Origin: Isoetes taiwanensis
Taxonomy: Eukaryota > Streptophyta > Lycopodiopsida > Isoetales > Isoetaceae
Direction: 5' to 3'
Length of the DNA: 64,000 nt
Assembly: GCA_021234155.1 (NCBI GenBank)
Contig: JAJEKV010000035.1
Location: 11,164,407 to 11,228,406 of the forward strand
Positions 8,302 to 18,851 of this stretch are shown here, piece by piece; position 1 is the stretch's first letter, and every line of letters starts with the position of its first letter. The notes under the pieces are model-generated. The model had not been told where the DNA came from. It did no database searches and saw nothing but the letters and a program-made list of their open reading frames with translations. The translations under genes and the position numbers were made by a program.

Positions 8302-10353
8302 GGGTTTTTTATTATAATGATTGAAATGTAATGAGTATATTAAACTTGCAGAAACGTATACTGGAAATTGATGTTATGAGCTCTATTATGGACAATCGAT
8401 ATTATTGGGTAAATGTGATAAGGGCATATGAAGGTCAAGTTTTTAACTATCTGGATTCATGATCTTGCAAAATTTAAGGGGCTTTATATATTGGAGCATG
8501 AAAATATGTACAACTAACATTGGAAGGAAATATTTATACAGGACCTGAAGACACATATGGGATTAATACTGAATTGTTGGGAACTGGTGAAAACACTGGC
8601 AACTTTGAATCCTGGGGCAAAAAACATTGGTAAGTAGATTTCCTTATGAAGATTGTTGCTACAATACAAGAAAGGTCAAATATAATGGTAAGGAAATTTG
8701 ACAATAGTACAGTATGGTATACATAATAAAATAGGACAAAGGTAAGGTTATTGAGAATTAAAATATTACAGAATTTTAGAGAAGGGTTGTATTATGCATT
8801 TATTTAGGGTATGCAAAATTGTAAAACCTAAAGCGTAGACCTATTGCGTCCAGCTAATGGGCATGCCGATATGGCAATGGAGGGAGTGAACCAAGATTGG
8901 GTGGCCGGATTGAATCTCGGTATGAAACATGTCTATATGGTATAGTGCTGACGGTAATAAGGACTGCCCAGATGAATATATACTTGGGGATTTTTGCATT
9001 GTGTTTCACTGACTGCCGATTCTCTCAAGGACATGGCCCTGGCAGTATAGAAATTTGTTCTTGCAGAGTTTACATCCCTGATAGAAATAGGGTTGGAGAA
9101 TCCTTGAAAGCCATGACTAGAAAGAAAGGGGATCTGAATATGGCTACTAGAAAAAGGATTGAAGAAGAGAAAGCTGGGGCTTCAAAGAGGCCAAAATTTT
9201 TCCAATATCACAAGAAAGTGGTGATTCCTTGTGTGAACGTGGAGATAGAAACTGCAGAAAAAGAGGCTGGCTCAAATGCAAAGATGAATGAGAAAGAGGT
9301 GTATGATGCAGATCTGGCTTATGAGCAACAAGAGAAAGCTGAAAATTCTAAATCCATGGGGGTTCCTGATGATGGGGAGCAAAGTGTCATGTACATTCCA
9401 ACAAATAAGAAGGGTAATGCTGCTGCACAAGACACCAGCAATCAAAATCAGACACAACAGGTTTGATCTAAGAAATATGGTATTTCTACTTATATATTAT
9501 GTCCTGTAACTATTAAGCATAGAGTATCTTGTGGTTTTCCATTTGATATTTGATTAATACAGATATAGATCTGAAAGATTAAATGATCAATAAGAAGATC
9601 CCATAGTATAATAGGTAGATTGGGATGATTCTGGAGGAATTCTTTAACTATCTACTATGAGAAAATATTATGTAGGAATTGATTTGCTGACTGTGTTGTT
9701 GCATATAGAAAGTATAATATTATGGATGTAGATTGCTATTTTTATGTATTGTGAACAAGGAGTAGATATGGAATGTTGCTGGAAACTGGATTATGGCAGT
9801 ATGAAGATCTTAAAAGTTCTTGAACAAAACAAAGTGAAGGGCGATAAGCCTAAGAAATCTTTAGCTTACGTGTAATGGCTTATGTATTTACCCTGTATAA
9901 GGCTAACTTACATTTGGTTTCATTACAGGTAACATGATTTCTTACTCTTTGAAGTTGTTCTCTCAATATTATGGTTGGGTAAAGCTATGACACAAGAAAA
10001 CTGTAAGTAAAATAATGTATAAATGGCAATCTGCTGAAACAGGGTATTTTCCTATATTATTTTATGAAAATGAGAAGATTAAAAGTTTTGTAGGGAATTA
10101 CTTCTTGATTATGAAGTATATTGAACATTGTAAGTGTATATTTTTATCAATATAATTCCAGGAAGTCTATTTTTGTGAAAAAATATACTATATGGATATG
10201 TTGCAGTTAGATTAAAAAGTTTTTAAAAAATTGAAGCCAAGTAGAGGCCTAGCTTAAGAGACACCTGTCTTAAGCTAGGGCTGCAAATCGTACCAGAATT
10301 GGCCTTGCAAAGTCCAAGTATGGTAAAAAGTTTGTGTTTAAGACAAATTTAAA
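8302..10353 (+). repeat. Right 2.05-kb direct repeat: truncated second tandem copy
   Basis: Starts within four bases of the RT element's 3' end and repeats 441-2273. It ends at ACAAATTTAAAG followed by a run of about 24 T. It includes the same exon-like blocks and the Q/N-rich frame but no ORF1 or RT. The extra segment (about 9487-9705) absent from the left copy carries no ORF and may be the ancestral state. Confidence 0.85.
8897..9466 (+). CDS. Basic, Q/N-rich small protein or exon (right repeat copy)
   Basis: Same frame as the protein at 1107-1601 with a longer 5' extension (189 codons), because an upstream stop is replaced here. The last 164 residues differ from the left copy at one position (Ala to Gly, KKANAAAQ versus KKGNAAAQ). 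With no ORF1 downstream it could only yield the short protein. The extension upstream of the internal acceptor is probably not coding. Confidence 0.4.
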   Translation: MGGRIESRYETCLYGIVLTVIRTAQMNIYLGIFALCFTDCRFSQGHGPGSIEICSCRVYIPDRNRVGESLKAMTRKKGDLNMATRKRIEEEKAGASKRPKFFQYHKKVVIPCVNVEIETAEKEAGSNAKMNEKEVYDADLAYEQQEKAENSKSMGVPDDGEQSVMYIPTNKKGNAAAQDTSNQNQTQQV

Positions 10354-12907
10354 GTTTTTTTTTTTTTTTTTTTTTTACATCTCCACATGTTTTTCAGTAA
10401 CTTGGTTTTATTTGACATCCTTATATTTTTTTTCCTATTATACATTTTCACGACATCATTATATTTTTTCCCTGGCTTTTTTGCAACAGGAATGACCAAA
10501 TCAGTAGTAATAAGACAGACTTGAGCATGTCTATTTGACATCCTTATATTTTTTGTCTACATGCTTTTTACCAGCTGGAATGACCGAACCAATGCTAACA
10601 AGACAAACTTGAGATATCTACATGAAAGTCTTTTGTTTTCATATTATGTGTTCTCGTTTGGGGTTGTCTCACAATTTTTTGTGAATTAGATCATGCAATA
10701 TTTCGCAGAATATTCCATGAGTAGCGCTCTCATCCGTTGTTTGAGATTCAAGATGGGGTCAAACTGCCTCATTTTGACCTGCTTTTTAAGGTGGCACCTA
10801 AAAAAACAAAAGCAATGGTCCTTATACAAGTCAATTATATTTCATGTGTTTAGTAGAGCTTGAGGAATCGAACCCCAACAAGATAACTAATGTTCTTGCC
10901 CTATAAACTCAAAGCTACAACATAACCTAGAACACTTTCTTAATGCCCAGCGAGTAGAACCCCGGGCGAGTTTCCAAAGAAGCTCACCGGAACATGGAGT
11001 TGGCAGTTTGGATGCTGAGGTCGATCAAGATGCATCCATTCAATTGTTTTAGGGATATATGGTCTATGGTTTCAGGAATTGTTATTTTTACATTCTATCA
11101 AATCCTCTTGGAACCCCCTGTTATTTTGCTACATATTTCTTTAAGGCATTTGATGCCACAGACGTAATTGCCACTTCCGACAGTGGAATCTGGGCCTAGG
11201 GCCCAGCAGCCCACCGAAATTTGGAAACAACGAAATCCAGACTCCATCCCTGCATAGAAAGCCATGTGCACAACCCGACTCATATGCATCGAACCCTAAA
11301 ATTTAGACAACCAAGAATACCCCTTCTATTTCGAACTCGGGTGTCCACTATTTTGCATAAGAATACTTTAAAAAAAATATAAAGAATTTTAGGTTATTCT
11401 TGTACGGTTCCTGATTGCGAGCACATTATCCATTTGTTGGAGATATTAGGTTGCATTTATCCATTTGTTGCATAAATTTAAGAATTATAGATACATTATA
11501 AAAGTCATTGTTTAAAATGTTGTTTTAAACTCGATAAATGCCAAGTAGTAGTGGAGTGCATTGGCTCTTCAACAACCACGTATTCAACTTAGCTACGTGA
11601 CGGACCATTTTTGTCTTATAAAGTCCCCATTTTGATGCGAGTTTGAAATAAACCATACAACATTATAATGTAGGACACCTGATTTATGCATTAGTTGATG
11701 TCCCAAAGAAACATGGCATTACAACTAATTGCAACAACTGACATTCTATATTTTAGCATATAAAGGCTGCAGGACATTTTGGCCAACCGCTGTAGCAATG
11801 GTGGCTTGCAATACATCTGCATCAGCATATTCTCAAAAATTGCCATGTAACAAAACCCTTGAGCTTTTATGGCTCCAAACATTATCACCCTTGTTAGTCT
11901 TCTGTTCAAAATGGTTTATTAATTGAAGGGTTTCAATTTTTTGTCTCGAATAGTTAAAATTATAACAATACATTAAGAAAGGACCATCATCATTGTATGG
12001 TGGATCTTCTACGACACACTGGGAGGCTAGATGAAGTAGAGGACTTGGTTCTGGACATGGATTTTGACGTTGTTACAACTTCATGAATACATTCTTCATT
12101 TTGTTTGGTTGTGAGTTCTACAAATTTTTCTTTGCCATATGACACAATATTGGGGTGGATGCTAGTTTTTTTTTTCCTAGTTTGAGGCTACTCTTCATAT
12201 TAAACCGTTGGCTCCATTAGAATGGACACGGGAAAGAAATGATGTTGCATGATAAGTTATTGCACTGGATAAGGATAGAAGGATTCAATCTTAGCTGTAA
12301 GTACATGTTCATTTGCAAGTTTACCATATGTCTAATGAGCAGAATGCCTGTAATTTTGAATAAATGACTAATTCGTTGATTTTAACTTAGCCCTCTATTT
12401 TTAATGTGTCTAATTAGAGATATGTCTGCATAAATAGATTTAAGTATATGTGCAGTCTAGATAATGAGTTGCAGGAGGTCCTGCCAACGTTTAAGATGCT
12501 CTAAATGTAGCTAAAGCTTTCACCTAATCCTTTATATCCAAAGTACTTATGGGCTACCTGTTGACATCCATACACTACACGAACAACATGCCTGCAGTAA
12601 TATAAAGATGGCTGGCCTCATTGACCACAACACATTAGAGATAAAAATGCCATGTATAGCGGTAAAGAAGAGGGCACAGAATGTGGCTCAAGTCACTTCT
12701 ACAAAACAGTCTAAAGTCCAACATCAGTTAATTCTAGAATGGGGCTCGCATGAAACCAACAAACTGCCATAGGCTTCTCATTCATCTCAGCAGATTTTCT
12801 ACAATGGTGGACAGTGGGTAGCCGCACACATGCGAACTACCCACGAAAATAAAGGGAAAATCCAATTATATCATTTGGACCCCAAAAAATACAATGCTAA
12901 TAGATAA
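10354..12907. other. Poly-T boundary and non-coding AT-rich DNA
   Basis: A homopolymer of about 24 T (10354-10377) ends the second RT-element copy. The rest holds no supported gene; short ORFs lack domains. About 10420-10620 has two diverged copies of a TTGACATCCTTATATTTTTT / AATGACC word pair, a local repeat. A possible degenerate Helitron-type 5' end (TCCTACATTATAATG, minus strand) lies at about 11672. Confidence 0.5.
11015..11145. repeat. Dispersed repeat, inverted relative to 15420-15565
   Basis: TTCAATTGTTTTAGGGATAT, then TTTCAGGAATTGTTATTTTT and GGAACCCCCTGTTATTTTGC form the reverse complement of 15420-15565. A shorter third match (CCCCCTGTTATTATGCTACA) lies at about 18985-19005. It is a repeat family of unknown class with no coding content. 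Confidence 0.6.
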
Positions 12908-13440
12908 GTGGCTGATGTACCTGCCGAAAGCTTATTACCGGGATTAAAAAACTCCGCCCTTTCGGGTTTTCGAGGAAAAACCCTAGTGATAAGCCTTCGG
13001 CAAGGGGCTTGGACAAACGTAAGGCATAGAAATCGCTCCCAAAAACCCCCGCATGGAGAAGTCGAAACAGATGCCGCTCGCCAACCTGTACATGTACATC
13101 ACCAACACAACAAACGAGACAACATAAACATACCAGAGAATAGCATCACCCAGGGGGTGGAAAAAAAGCATCACCCAGCGGGTGGAAGAAAAACATGATA
13201 AACAGAAACTTGTGCACAATATAATAAACAAAGAAGGGGGGGAGGGTGGGTTCAAAGAGAATAAGGTACTGCTGAGAGAAGAGGAAGCGCCGATGAGACG
13301 TTGATGCCGAACCGCGCCTAAAATAGCGAAACCCCAACCAGAGAGGGCATGCGCCGCATGCATGCATGCAAGACATGCATGCTCGCCCCATCCTAGAATG
13401 CCAATCCGATGTCTCGGATCGATGCGATTCATTTTGATCT
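12908..13440 (-). mobile_element. Probable LINE/SINE-derived retroposon with shared 3' hairpin
   Basis: GC-richer than its surroundings. Read on the minus strand it ends in the same hairpin tract (GGGTTTTTCCTCGAAAACCC then GGGCGGAGTTTTTTAATCCC) seen at the ends of the LINE fragments at 5.8 and 7.7 kb. It contains two near-identical words (CCACCCGCTGGGTGATGC and CCACCCCCTGGGTGATGC) and GCATGC-rich alternating DNA (about 13345-13383). A 149-codon minus-strand ORF has no recognisable domain. Class uncertain. Confidence 0.4.
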
Positions 13441-14567
13441 AACTACTCTAGTTAAATAAGAGGGCATAGAATGAGAGCATTTTGTTTTAGTTAAAGAAGG
13501 CACTTCCCGAATACTTTCTAAAGTTCAACCTCAAGGCATTCTTTGATATGTCTGCTGGATGAACTCATAGAAAAACTCAGCACTTGGCAAATCCTGTAAA
13601 TGAAGAGATGAATCTTCAACAATTGTTGCTAATATGCATATCTAGACATTGCACATCTCTATAATTATGTTGTTGTACTGTGTCTGAAGGAGAGAACATT
13701 GGTAGATATGATAAAACACAATTGTCCCCAAGTAGCAAACTTGCAAGCCAACGTGAATGTCAAACACAACAGGATGTTATGTTTTGCCCATATTAATGAC
13801 AGGAATAATGATGTCATTTTTCCTTGGTGCCCTCCATGTGGTTTGGTGTCTAACCCAATTCCTAAAATGGCCATCGCATAATCTTTCTATTATGCAGCCA
13901 ATCTTAATGTGAGAGGAAATCTTTCAGTAGCAGCAAAGTTGGAGAAAACGATGAAAATTGCAAAGTAATCTAATATATCAGCACCTATTAGCTTAGAAGC
14001 AGGAGGGTCATTGCTACATCCTGTAGGAAAAGAGAAATCTCCAATATGAGTGCCTAACATAAGTGAAGGGAGCATTCGCAAACCAAATCTCCACTGTAGT
14101 TCTTTCTTCCCTCATGTTGGCTGCACCAAAATTGCCCCTTGTTTAGGTTCTCATCTGCAAGTGCTTGACCTTCAAAAGTTGATACATCCTGTTTAGACCC
14201 CATGCTTATTGCAAAAATATGTCAAATCCAACCTGAAAGCATTTATCAGAAAGAATGGCCCAATCCTTTTGCCCACAACTGGTTTTATTGCATTTTAACA
14301 TCCAGAACATCACATCCACTTATACATGCAAAAGTAATGTTACCAAATTTACCATTCATGTTGGCAGCATGTAGTGATTGGATAATCATTTTATTATGCG
14401 GGATGGTCGAGAAAATGCTTGCAAAACTATTAACATGCGCAATCTTTTCTCGGTCAATTCCTAGATCCCTTCATAACTCTGCAAAAGGTTAAAAATTGTT
14501 CATCTAACAAACAAAATTAAGATCTCAAAAAACATATATTTGTTCAAAGTGACATCCTTGGATTCCA
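13441..14567. other. No supported gene
   Basis: AT-rich sequence with short ORFs only. Intron-like composition is compatible with it lying in a captured transcription unit running leftwards from 15.29 kb, but no exon could be supported. Confidence 0.4.
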
Positions 14568-14668
14568 TCATGGGACACGTTGTTGTATCGCTTCTGCTTT
14601 CCATAAGGCTTCCTTTTGCAAGTCCATATTTTTTAATTTCTCTTTTATCATTTCCAGCTCTCCAGTAA
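14568..14668 (-). CDS. Orphan exon, short coiled-coil peptide
   Basis: On the minus strand an acceptor (TTTTATGCACAG) precedes a frame reading GELEMIKEKLKNMDLQKEAL and continuing to a stop at 14568. The heptad-like spacing suggests a coiled coil. It lies 246 bp downstream of the PP2A-like exon, but the phases do not fit a direct join, so it is a separate piece or a captured fragment. Confidence 0.3.
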
Positions 14669-14913
14669 CTGTGCATAAAAAAAAACAAATATTGTCAATT
14701 ATTGGAAAGAAATATTCAGAACTCATATAGTTTATATAATTAGAATGACATGAGATGTCATAGGAAAGCAGATTCAACTGAGGAACCAAATGGTGTACAA
14801 TCTGATATAAGTTAAACCAGCATATGCAGCATGCAATTATTTCGTGTCCTTTAACTCATAAAGCAGATATCAAAAGCTATACATATCATATCTAGATGAA
14901 GCAGCACACCTAC

Positions 14914-15006
14914 CCCCCTCTCAGATAATAGCTTGCACTGCAACAACTGCTCGATCTGGGCATCCAACTGCATTTGTCGAGGATACCATTTGGGCCGCAC
15001 ATTCAT
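14914..15006 (-). CDS. First exon resembling the N-terminus of a PP2A/PP4-type phosphatase catalytic subunit
   Basis: 31 codons from ATG at 15006 to a good donor (GGGGG|GTAGGT). The segment QLDAQIEQLLQCKLLSE resembles the start of PP2A-family catalytic subunits, where a Leu-Asp-x-Gln-Ile-Glu-Gln-Leu stretch precedes the first helix. The catalytic exons (GDIHG, GDYVDRG, RGNHE) are not found downstream on this strand in the window. The first 11 residues are unlike the family. Most likely a captured or duplicated first exon with its promoter, on the minus strand and just inside a Helitron-like 5' end at 15396. The match is short, so chance cannot be excluded. Confidence 0.35.
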
Positions 15007-15284
15007 ATTGCTTTACCCTAAGAAAGCTAGAAGATGCTGCTACGGCCGCGCTTCTGCTGTTTGAAATTTTGTTTCTTACAACCTTCTTGATATTCAAAAC
15101 CTTAGCACTGATTCTGAAACAGAATATGAATCTTTGGAAGGAAGCTACAACGTGAAGAAAGGTCAGGGAAGAGGGCAGATTAAACAGCCGGTCCTATATT
15201 CCTTTTGCATCCTAAAAGCCGCAGAGAGTTCTATAGTTGCGGGCAAGCCAGGAAACCCGATGCCGCCCAAAAAACTTACATTCC

Positions 15285-15291
15285 CTTTATA
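15285..15291 (-). promoter_or_regulatory. TATA box for the PP2A-like exon
   Basis: TATAAAG on the minus strand in a GC-richer context. It predicts a transcription start near 15260 and a 5' leader of about 250 nt before ATG 15006. The leader contains pyrimidine-rich patches and possibly an intron. Its location 105 bp inside a Helitron-type 5' terminus suggests the promoter was captured with the exon. Confidence 0.4.
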
Positions 15292-15379
15292 CCATGTAGA
15301 AATCCTCACCGTCCAAATCAATAAGAGGGATCTCAGCAATCCAATCTAGGGCTGGATCCAAATCCAGGACTTACAGCAA

Positions 15380-15396
15380 AATATTATAATATAAGA
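15380..15396 (-). mobile_element. Helitron-like 5' terminus (1)
   Basis: On the minus strand the sequence reads A|TCTTATATTATAATATT. Helitrons begin with TC and insert 3' of an A. The same 12-15 bp start recurs at 27705 and 28503, each time preceded by A. No matching 3' end was found to its left. Confidence 0.4.
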
Positions 15397-15419
15397 TACA
15401 TAACTATGTCAAAATGTGT

Positions 15420-15600
15420 GTGTGATACAATATTAATATGTAGCAAAATAACAGGGGGTTCCAGGGGGCAAAATAACAGGGGGGGTTCCAGGGGGATTTT
15501 ATATGGATGTAAAAAATAACAATTCCTGAAACTATACTCCATATATCCCTAAAACAATTGAATGGGTTGTTATAAAAAAAAAAAAAAAAAAAAAATTGAT
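15420..15600. repeat. Dispersed repeat with direct GGGGGTTCCAGGGGG words and A-run
   Basis: Inverted partner of 11015-11145. It contains two copies of GCAAAATAACAGGGGG separated by about 30 bp and ends in an uninterrupted run of about 24 A (15573-15597), which may be a retroposon tail on the plus strand. Confidence 0.5.
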
Positions 15601-15810
15601 TCAAGATAAAAAATAATCAGATTAGCTCACTGGGTATATTGGTTGAAGTAGTTTTATTAGGATATTGAGTTATTTTGGTAGAGGTTCGAGCCCCCGTATT
15701 TCATATTCTAATATCTTAGGCCATAAAGAGGTTCGATATTCTCTCAAAAACTTAGGCGAAATCATATTTCATATTTCAAAATCATAGGCGCCTCCAATCA
15801 TAAACGACTA

Positions 15811-15840
15811 CTAGAAACGTGTGCTCGGTAATGGAGTGTG
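15811..15840 (-). mobile_element. Degenerate Helitron-like 3' terminus
   Basis: ACTAGAAACGTGTGCTCGGT on the plus strand matches the better terminus at 31582 (ACTAGAAACGTGTGCCCGGC). Read on the minus strand this is a terminal CTAG followed by T, with the hairpin now eroded. Could close an outer Helitron opened at 28503. GGGTTTAGGG words follow at 15849-15882. Confidence 0.3.
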
Positions 15841-17770
15841 AAATGTGAAGGGTTTAGGGTTTGTGCGAAAGGGTTTAGGGATGTCAAGCATTAGGCATGG
15901 ATGGGGTAAGAATAATGGAAAGCCTAAAGTCCACTTGCCTTAAAAAATGCTTCTTCTTCTTAATCAACGCACACATTGACCTACTTTACCTTAAACAAAC
16001 CCTAAGCCCTATACGTATGACATGGTTGATAGAATTACGTGCTTCATCTATGAGCTGCATGTTACATCCTTCAAGGTCTTTAGAATTCATAAAATTGCTA
16101 AGTCCTTGAATCCTAAACCCATAACCACATATCTTAAACCATCAGTCTATCAAACACTTTATGCAATATCATTTTTATTGTGTGATTAGCATGTAGATCT
16201 AATACATTTAATCTAATGTCTCCATTTTTAGAAGATTTAAATTTACTTGATATAATAGTCATGATTTCCTATCTAAACACACAAATCCTAAACCACAAAC
16301 TCTCAATCCTAAATCTATAGTGTGACGACATGGTTGATAGCGTTGCATGGTTGCATATTACATCCTCTAAGTTCTTCAAATTCAAGTCCCTACATAAACC
16401 CCTAAAACATGTTAAGCATGCACATATTGTTATTTGGTAGTGTTTGGTATTGTTACCTTGGCCGGAATTGTTGTGAACCATCTTTTTTAAAGAATAACAA
16501 AGGTGGTTGAAGTTTTCACTTGAAATAACATCCATGTGGCGATTAGTAGTATGTCCACATATGTTCCTAGCCAATTACAACGATATGCAAGGCATTGGGG
16601 AGGGTTGTTATCTGCAAATTTTGAAGGCTGACTTTGAACAATCTCCAGAGTTTTTAGTATATTAGACACACAACTATAGCCTAAAATTGCATGTCTTTTC
16701 AAGTAAAAAAACAAAGCAAATTCATCCCAAAGATAATACAATAATTGTATCATTCACAAGGCCCCCAAAATTGAACCAATATGATTTTTTTATATGGTTT
16801 ATTGGTGAAAACCAAATCCATAAATCGGTACATGTTAGTGGGTTCAAAAGTTTACAAACCATGTCTATTTATCTATTATGGTTCATGTGCATATTTTTCT
16901 AACGTGTTAACCCAACATTGTTTTGTGATATGGTACTGAAACATGGAAATTTTAATTGGTTTCTGTAACAACTTAAACTATATGATATGTATTGTTGTTT
17001 AATACGTCAAGTTTAGTAGACTGGTAATTGATCACATCTATCTTGTTCAGTATATTGACATGGTAATTTTAAGCATATAATTATCTTGTTCGGTATATTG
17101 ACATGGTAATTTTAAGCATATAATTATCATGATGCTTTACAGTGTTTAATCATCAATGCACAACATGGTAAATGATCTTGGTTTAAATATACTAATATGA
17201 CTTTAATACCCTATTTTACTTACGCCTAATTTCTAATATATGGTATTTAATAGTGCTTGTTTGACATTTAGTGATATGATATTGGAGCATGATATTTGAT
17301 CTTAATATATTAGTACAATAAACTTTAAATGCTTTAAGGCATATCTGATGACGTATGATGTTAAGTATGTATAATGATTATTGATTGGTAAATTTCATCT
17401 ATGAAACAATATTACTCCGATAAATTTTCATTTAGGAGAGAAAGAAAATCAACATTTGAAGGTAGTCATTCAACTTCGGAAGGAGAGATTGTATACATAA
17501 ACAACAGATAAACAACTCTTTAAAAGCAGAGATTCTGCCACTAGTGACATTCGCTCAATTCCCATTTATTGGAGCATTTATCTTATATGCCTCTGCACCA
17601 AAGAGGCTTGCTGGATCTGCATAAACAATGTCGAGCAAAATCAGCATAGCAAAACATAGATTGAGCAAGAAACATCAGACTCTTTATGCTATGCAGCATT
17701 GGAGGTAATTAGCTTGGCAAATTTATGGCTATTTAAAAACTTATAAGAGTTTTGTAGTCTTGAGGATGTC
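15841..17770. other. Non-coding AT-rich DNA with a 43-bp tandem duplication
   Basis: No supported gene. At 17041-17126 a 43-bp unit beginning TCTTGTTC[AG]GTATATTGAC is present twice in tandem. Elsewhere only short chance ORFs. Confidence 0.5.
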
Positions 17771-17771
17771 T

Positions 17772-17993
17772 AACATATAAAAATTAAATCCCCCAATACG
17801 TCACACCCCGTGTGAATATGCACCCAAACCAAAGGGGGTTTAAGGGGGATTTTAATTTAAATGTGTTGGACCCAATGGTTGTGTTAATTAATGTCAATGG
17901 TAGTTATGTGTTGGTTGTTAATGTCAATGGTTGTTATGTGTTGGTTGTTATATATTGGTTGTTATGTATTGGGGGATTTAATTTTTATATGTT
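17772..17993. repeat. Perfect 28-bp inverted repeat enclosing a TTGGTTGTTA repeat tract
   Basis: The 28 bases at 17772-17799 (core TTAAATCCCCCAATAC) are the exact reverse complement of 17966-17993. The 166 bases between hold degenerate copies of AATGTCAATGGTTGTTATGT. No TSD was recognised. It resembles a small hairpin element or a transcript able to form a strong stem. Confidence 0.75.
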
Positions 17994-18029
17994 GGATGTT
18001 AATGGTTCGTGTTGCAAAAAATATTTTTT

Positions 18030-18044
18030 GGCCCCTTCGGGGCC
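18030..18044. other. Small GC hairpin with TTC loop
   Basis: GGCCCCTTCGGGGCC forms a perfect 6-bp GC stem in otherwise AT-rich DNA, directly after the inverted-repeat element. Function unknown. Confidence 0.5.
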
Positions 18045-18680
18045 TTAGGGCGTCCCCGTGACAAAAATTTTAGAATTCAAACCAGAAAAAAACTAGAATT
18101 CATTTGAGGCTTTCATCACCTGTAGCTTTTGAATTTCATCACAATAAAACAAATAAAAGTTACCATAAAGATAGAGCAGATTGATCCCATTATTCTGAAA
18201 GTCATAAAGTTTGCAACACCCATACACAAATATTTTTCAACTGGAATTTAACAGCAGCCTTTGGCCTCCATGGATTCTTGTGGTGAGAAACCAAAGTGGG
18301 AAAATTTTCTGCTTGTTAGTACAAGGATCTAGAAGCCTTGGAATTTGCTTAATAACTGCCTCAAAATCTAAAAATGCATAGTAATTTTTTGCAACCTTCA
18401 TTCGGAATGAGCCATAAAACAATATCCAATAGCGCAATCCTGTATTAATCAGCTGGTAGGATGTGAAAGCCTACCAAACCCGGCCGAAAAATTTCTGTTT
18501 TAGCATAGATAGCTTAATCAAACATATCCATATCATACATTATCAAAAAGATCTCAGAGAGAGCTTTCCAACGCAATAAAAATAATCTCAAACAGAGCTC
18601 TGGATCAAAAGTTATGATAAGAAATGTGTTGCCGGCGGGGAAACTGCACTACATGCGCTCTTCAAGCCCTTCATGTGCCC

Positions 18681-18851
18681 ATTATGCACCACACACACAA
18701 AAAGAGGGCTTTTGTTGTGAGCCATTGGTTGTTGGCCATCATGCACCACACGCACAAAAAGAGGGCTTTTGTTGTGAGCCATTGGTTGTTGACCATTATG
18801 CACCACACGCACAAAAAAAGGGCTTTTGTTGTGAGCCATTGGTTGTTGACC
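18681..18851. repeat. 57-bp minisatellite, three copies
   Basis: Copies start at 18681, 18738 and 18795 with the word AT[TC]ATGCACCACAC and include GAGGGCTTTTGTTGTGAGCC. The unit length is a multiple of three and lacks stops in several frames, so spurious ORFs of 60-100 codons arise on both strands; none is considered a gene. Confidence 0.9.

Noticed and set aside
441-10353. True LTR retrotransposon bounded by 2-kb LTRs
   Set aside because: Repeats lack TG...CA ends, PBS and PPT; they contain exons; the RT is not of Copia or Gypsy type and no protease/integrase is present.
12983-13432. 149-codon minus-strand ORF
   Set aside because: Lies in a retroposon-like GC-rich segment; composition and lack of any motif do not support a gene.
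18681-18851. CRISPR-like array
   Set aside because: Contiguous tandem repeats without spacers in eukaryotic DNA.
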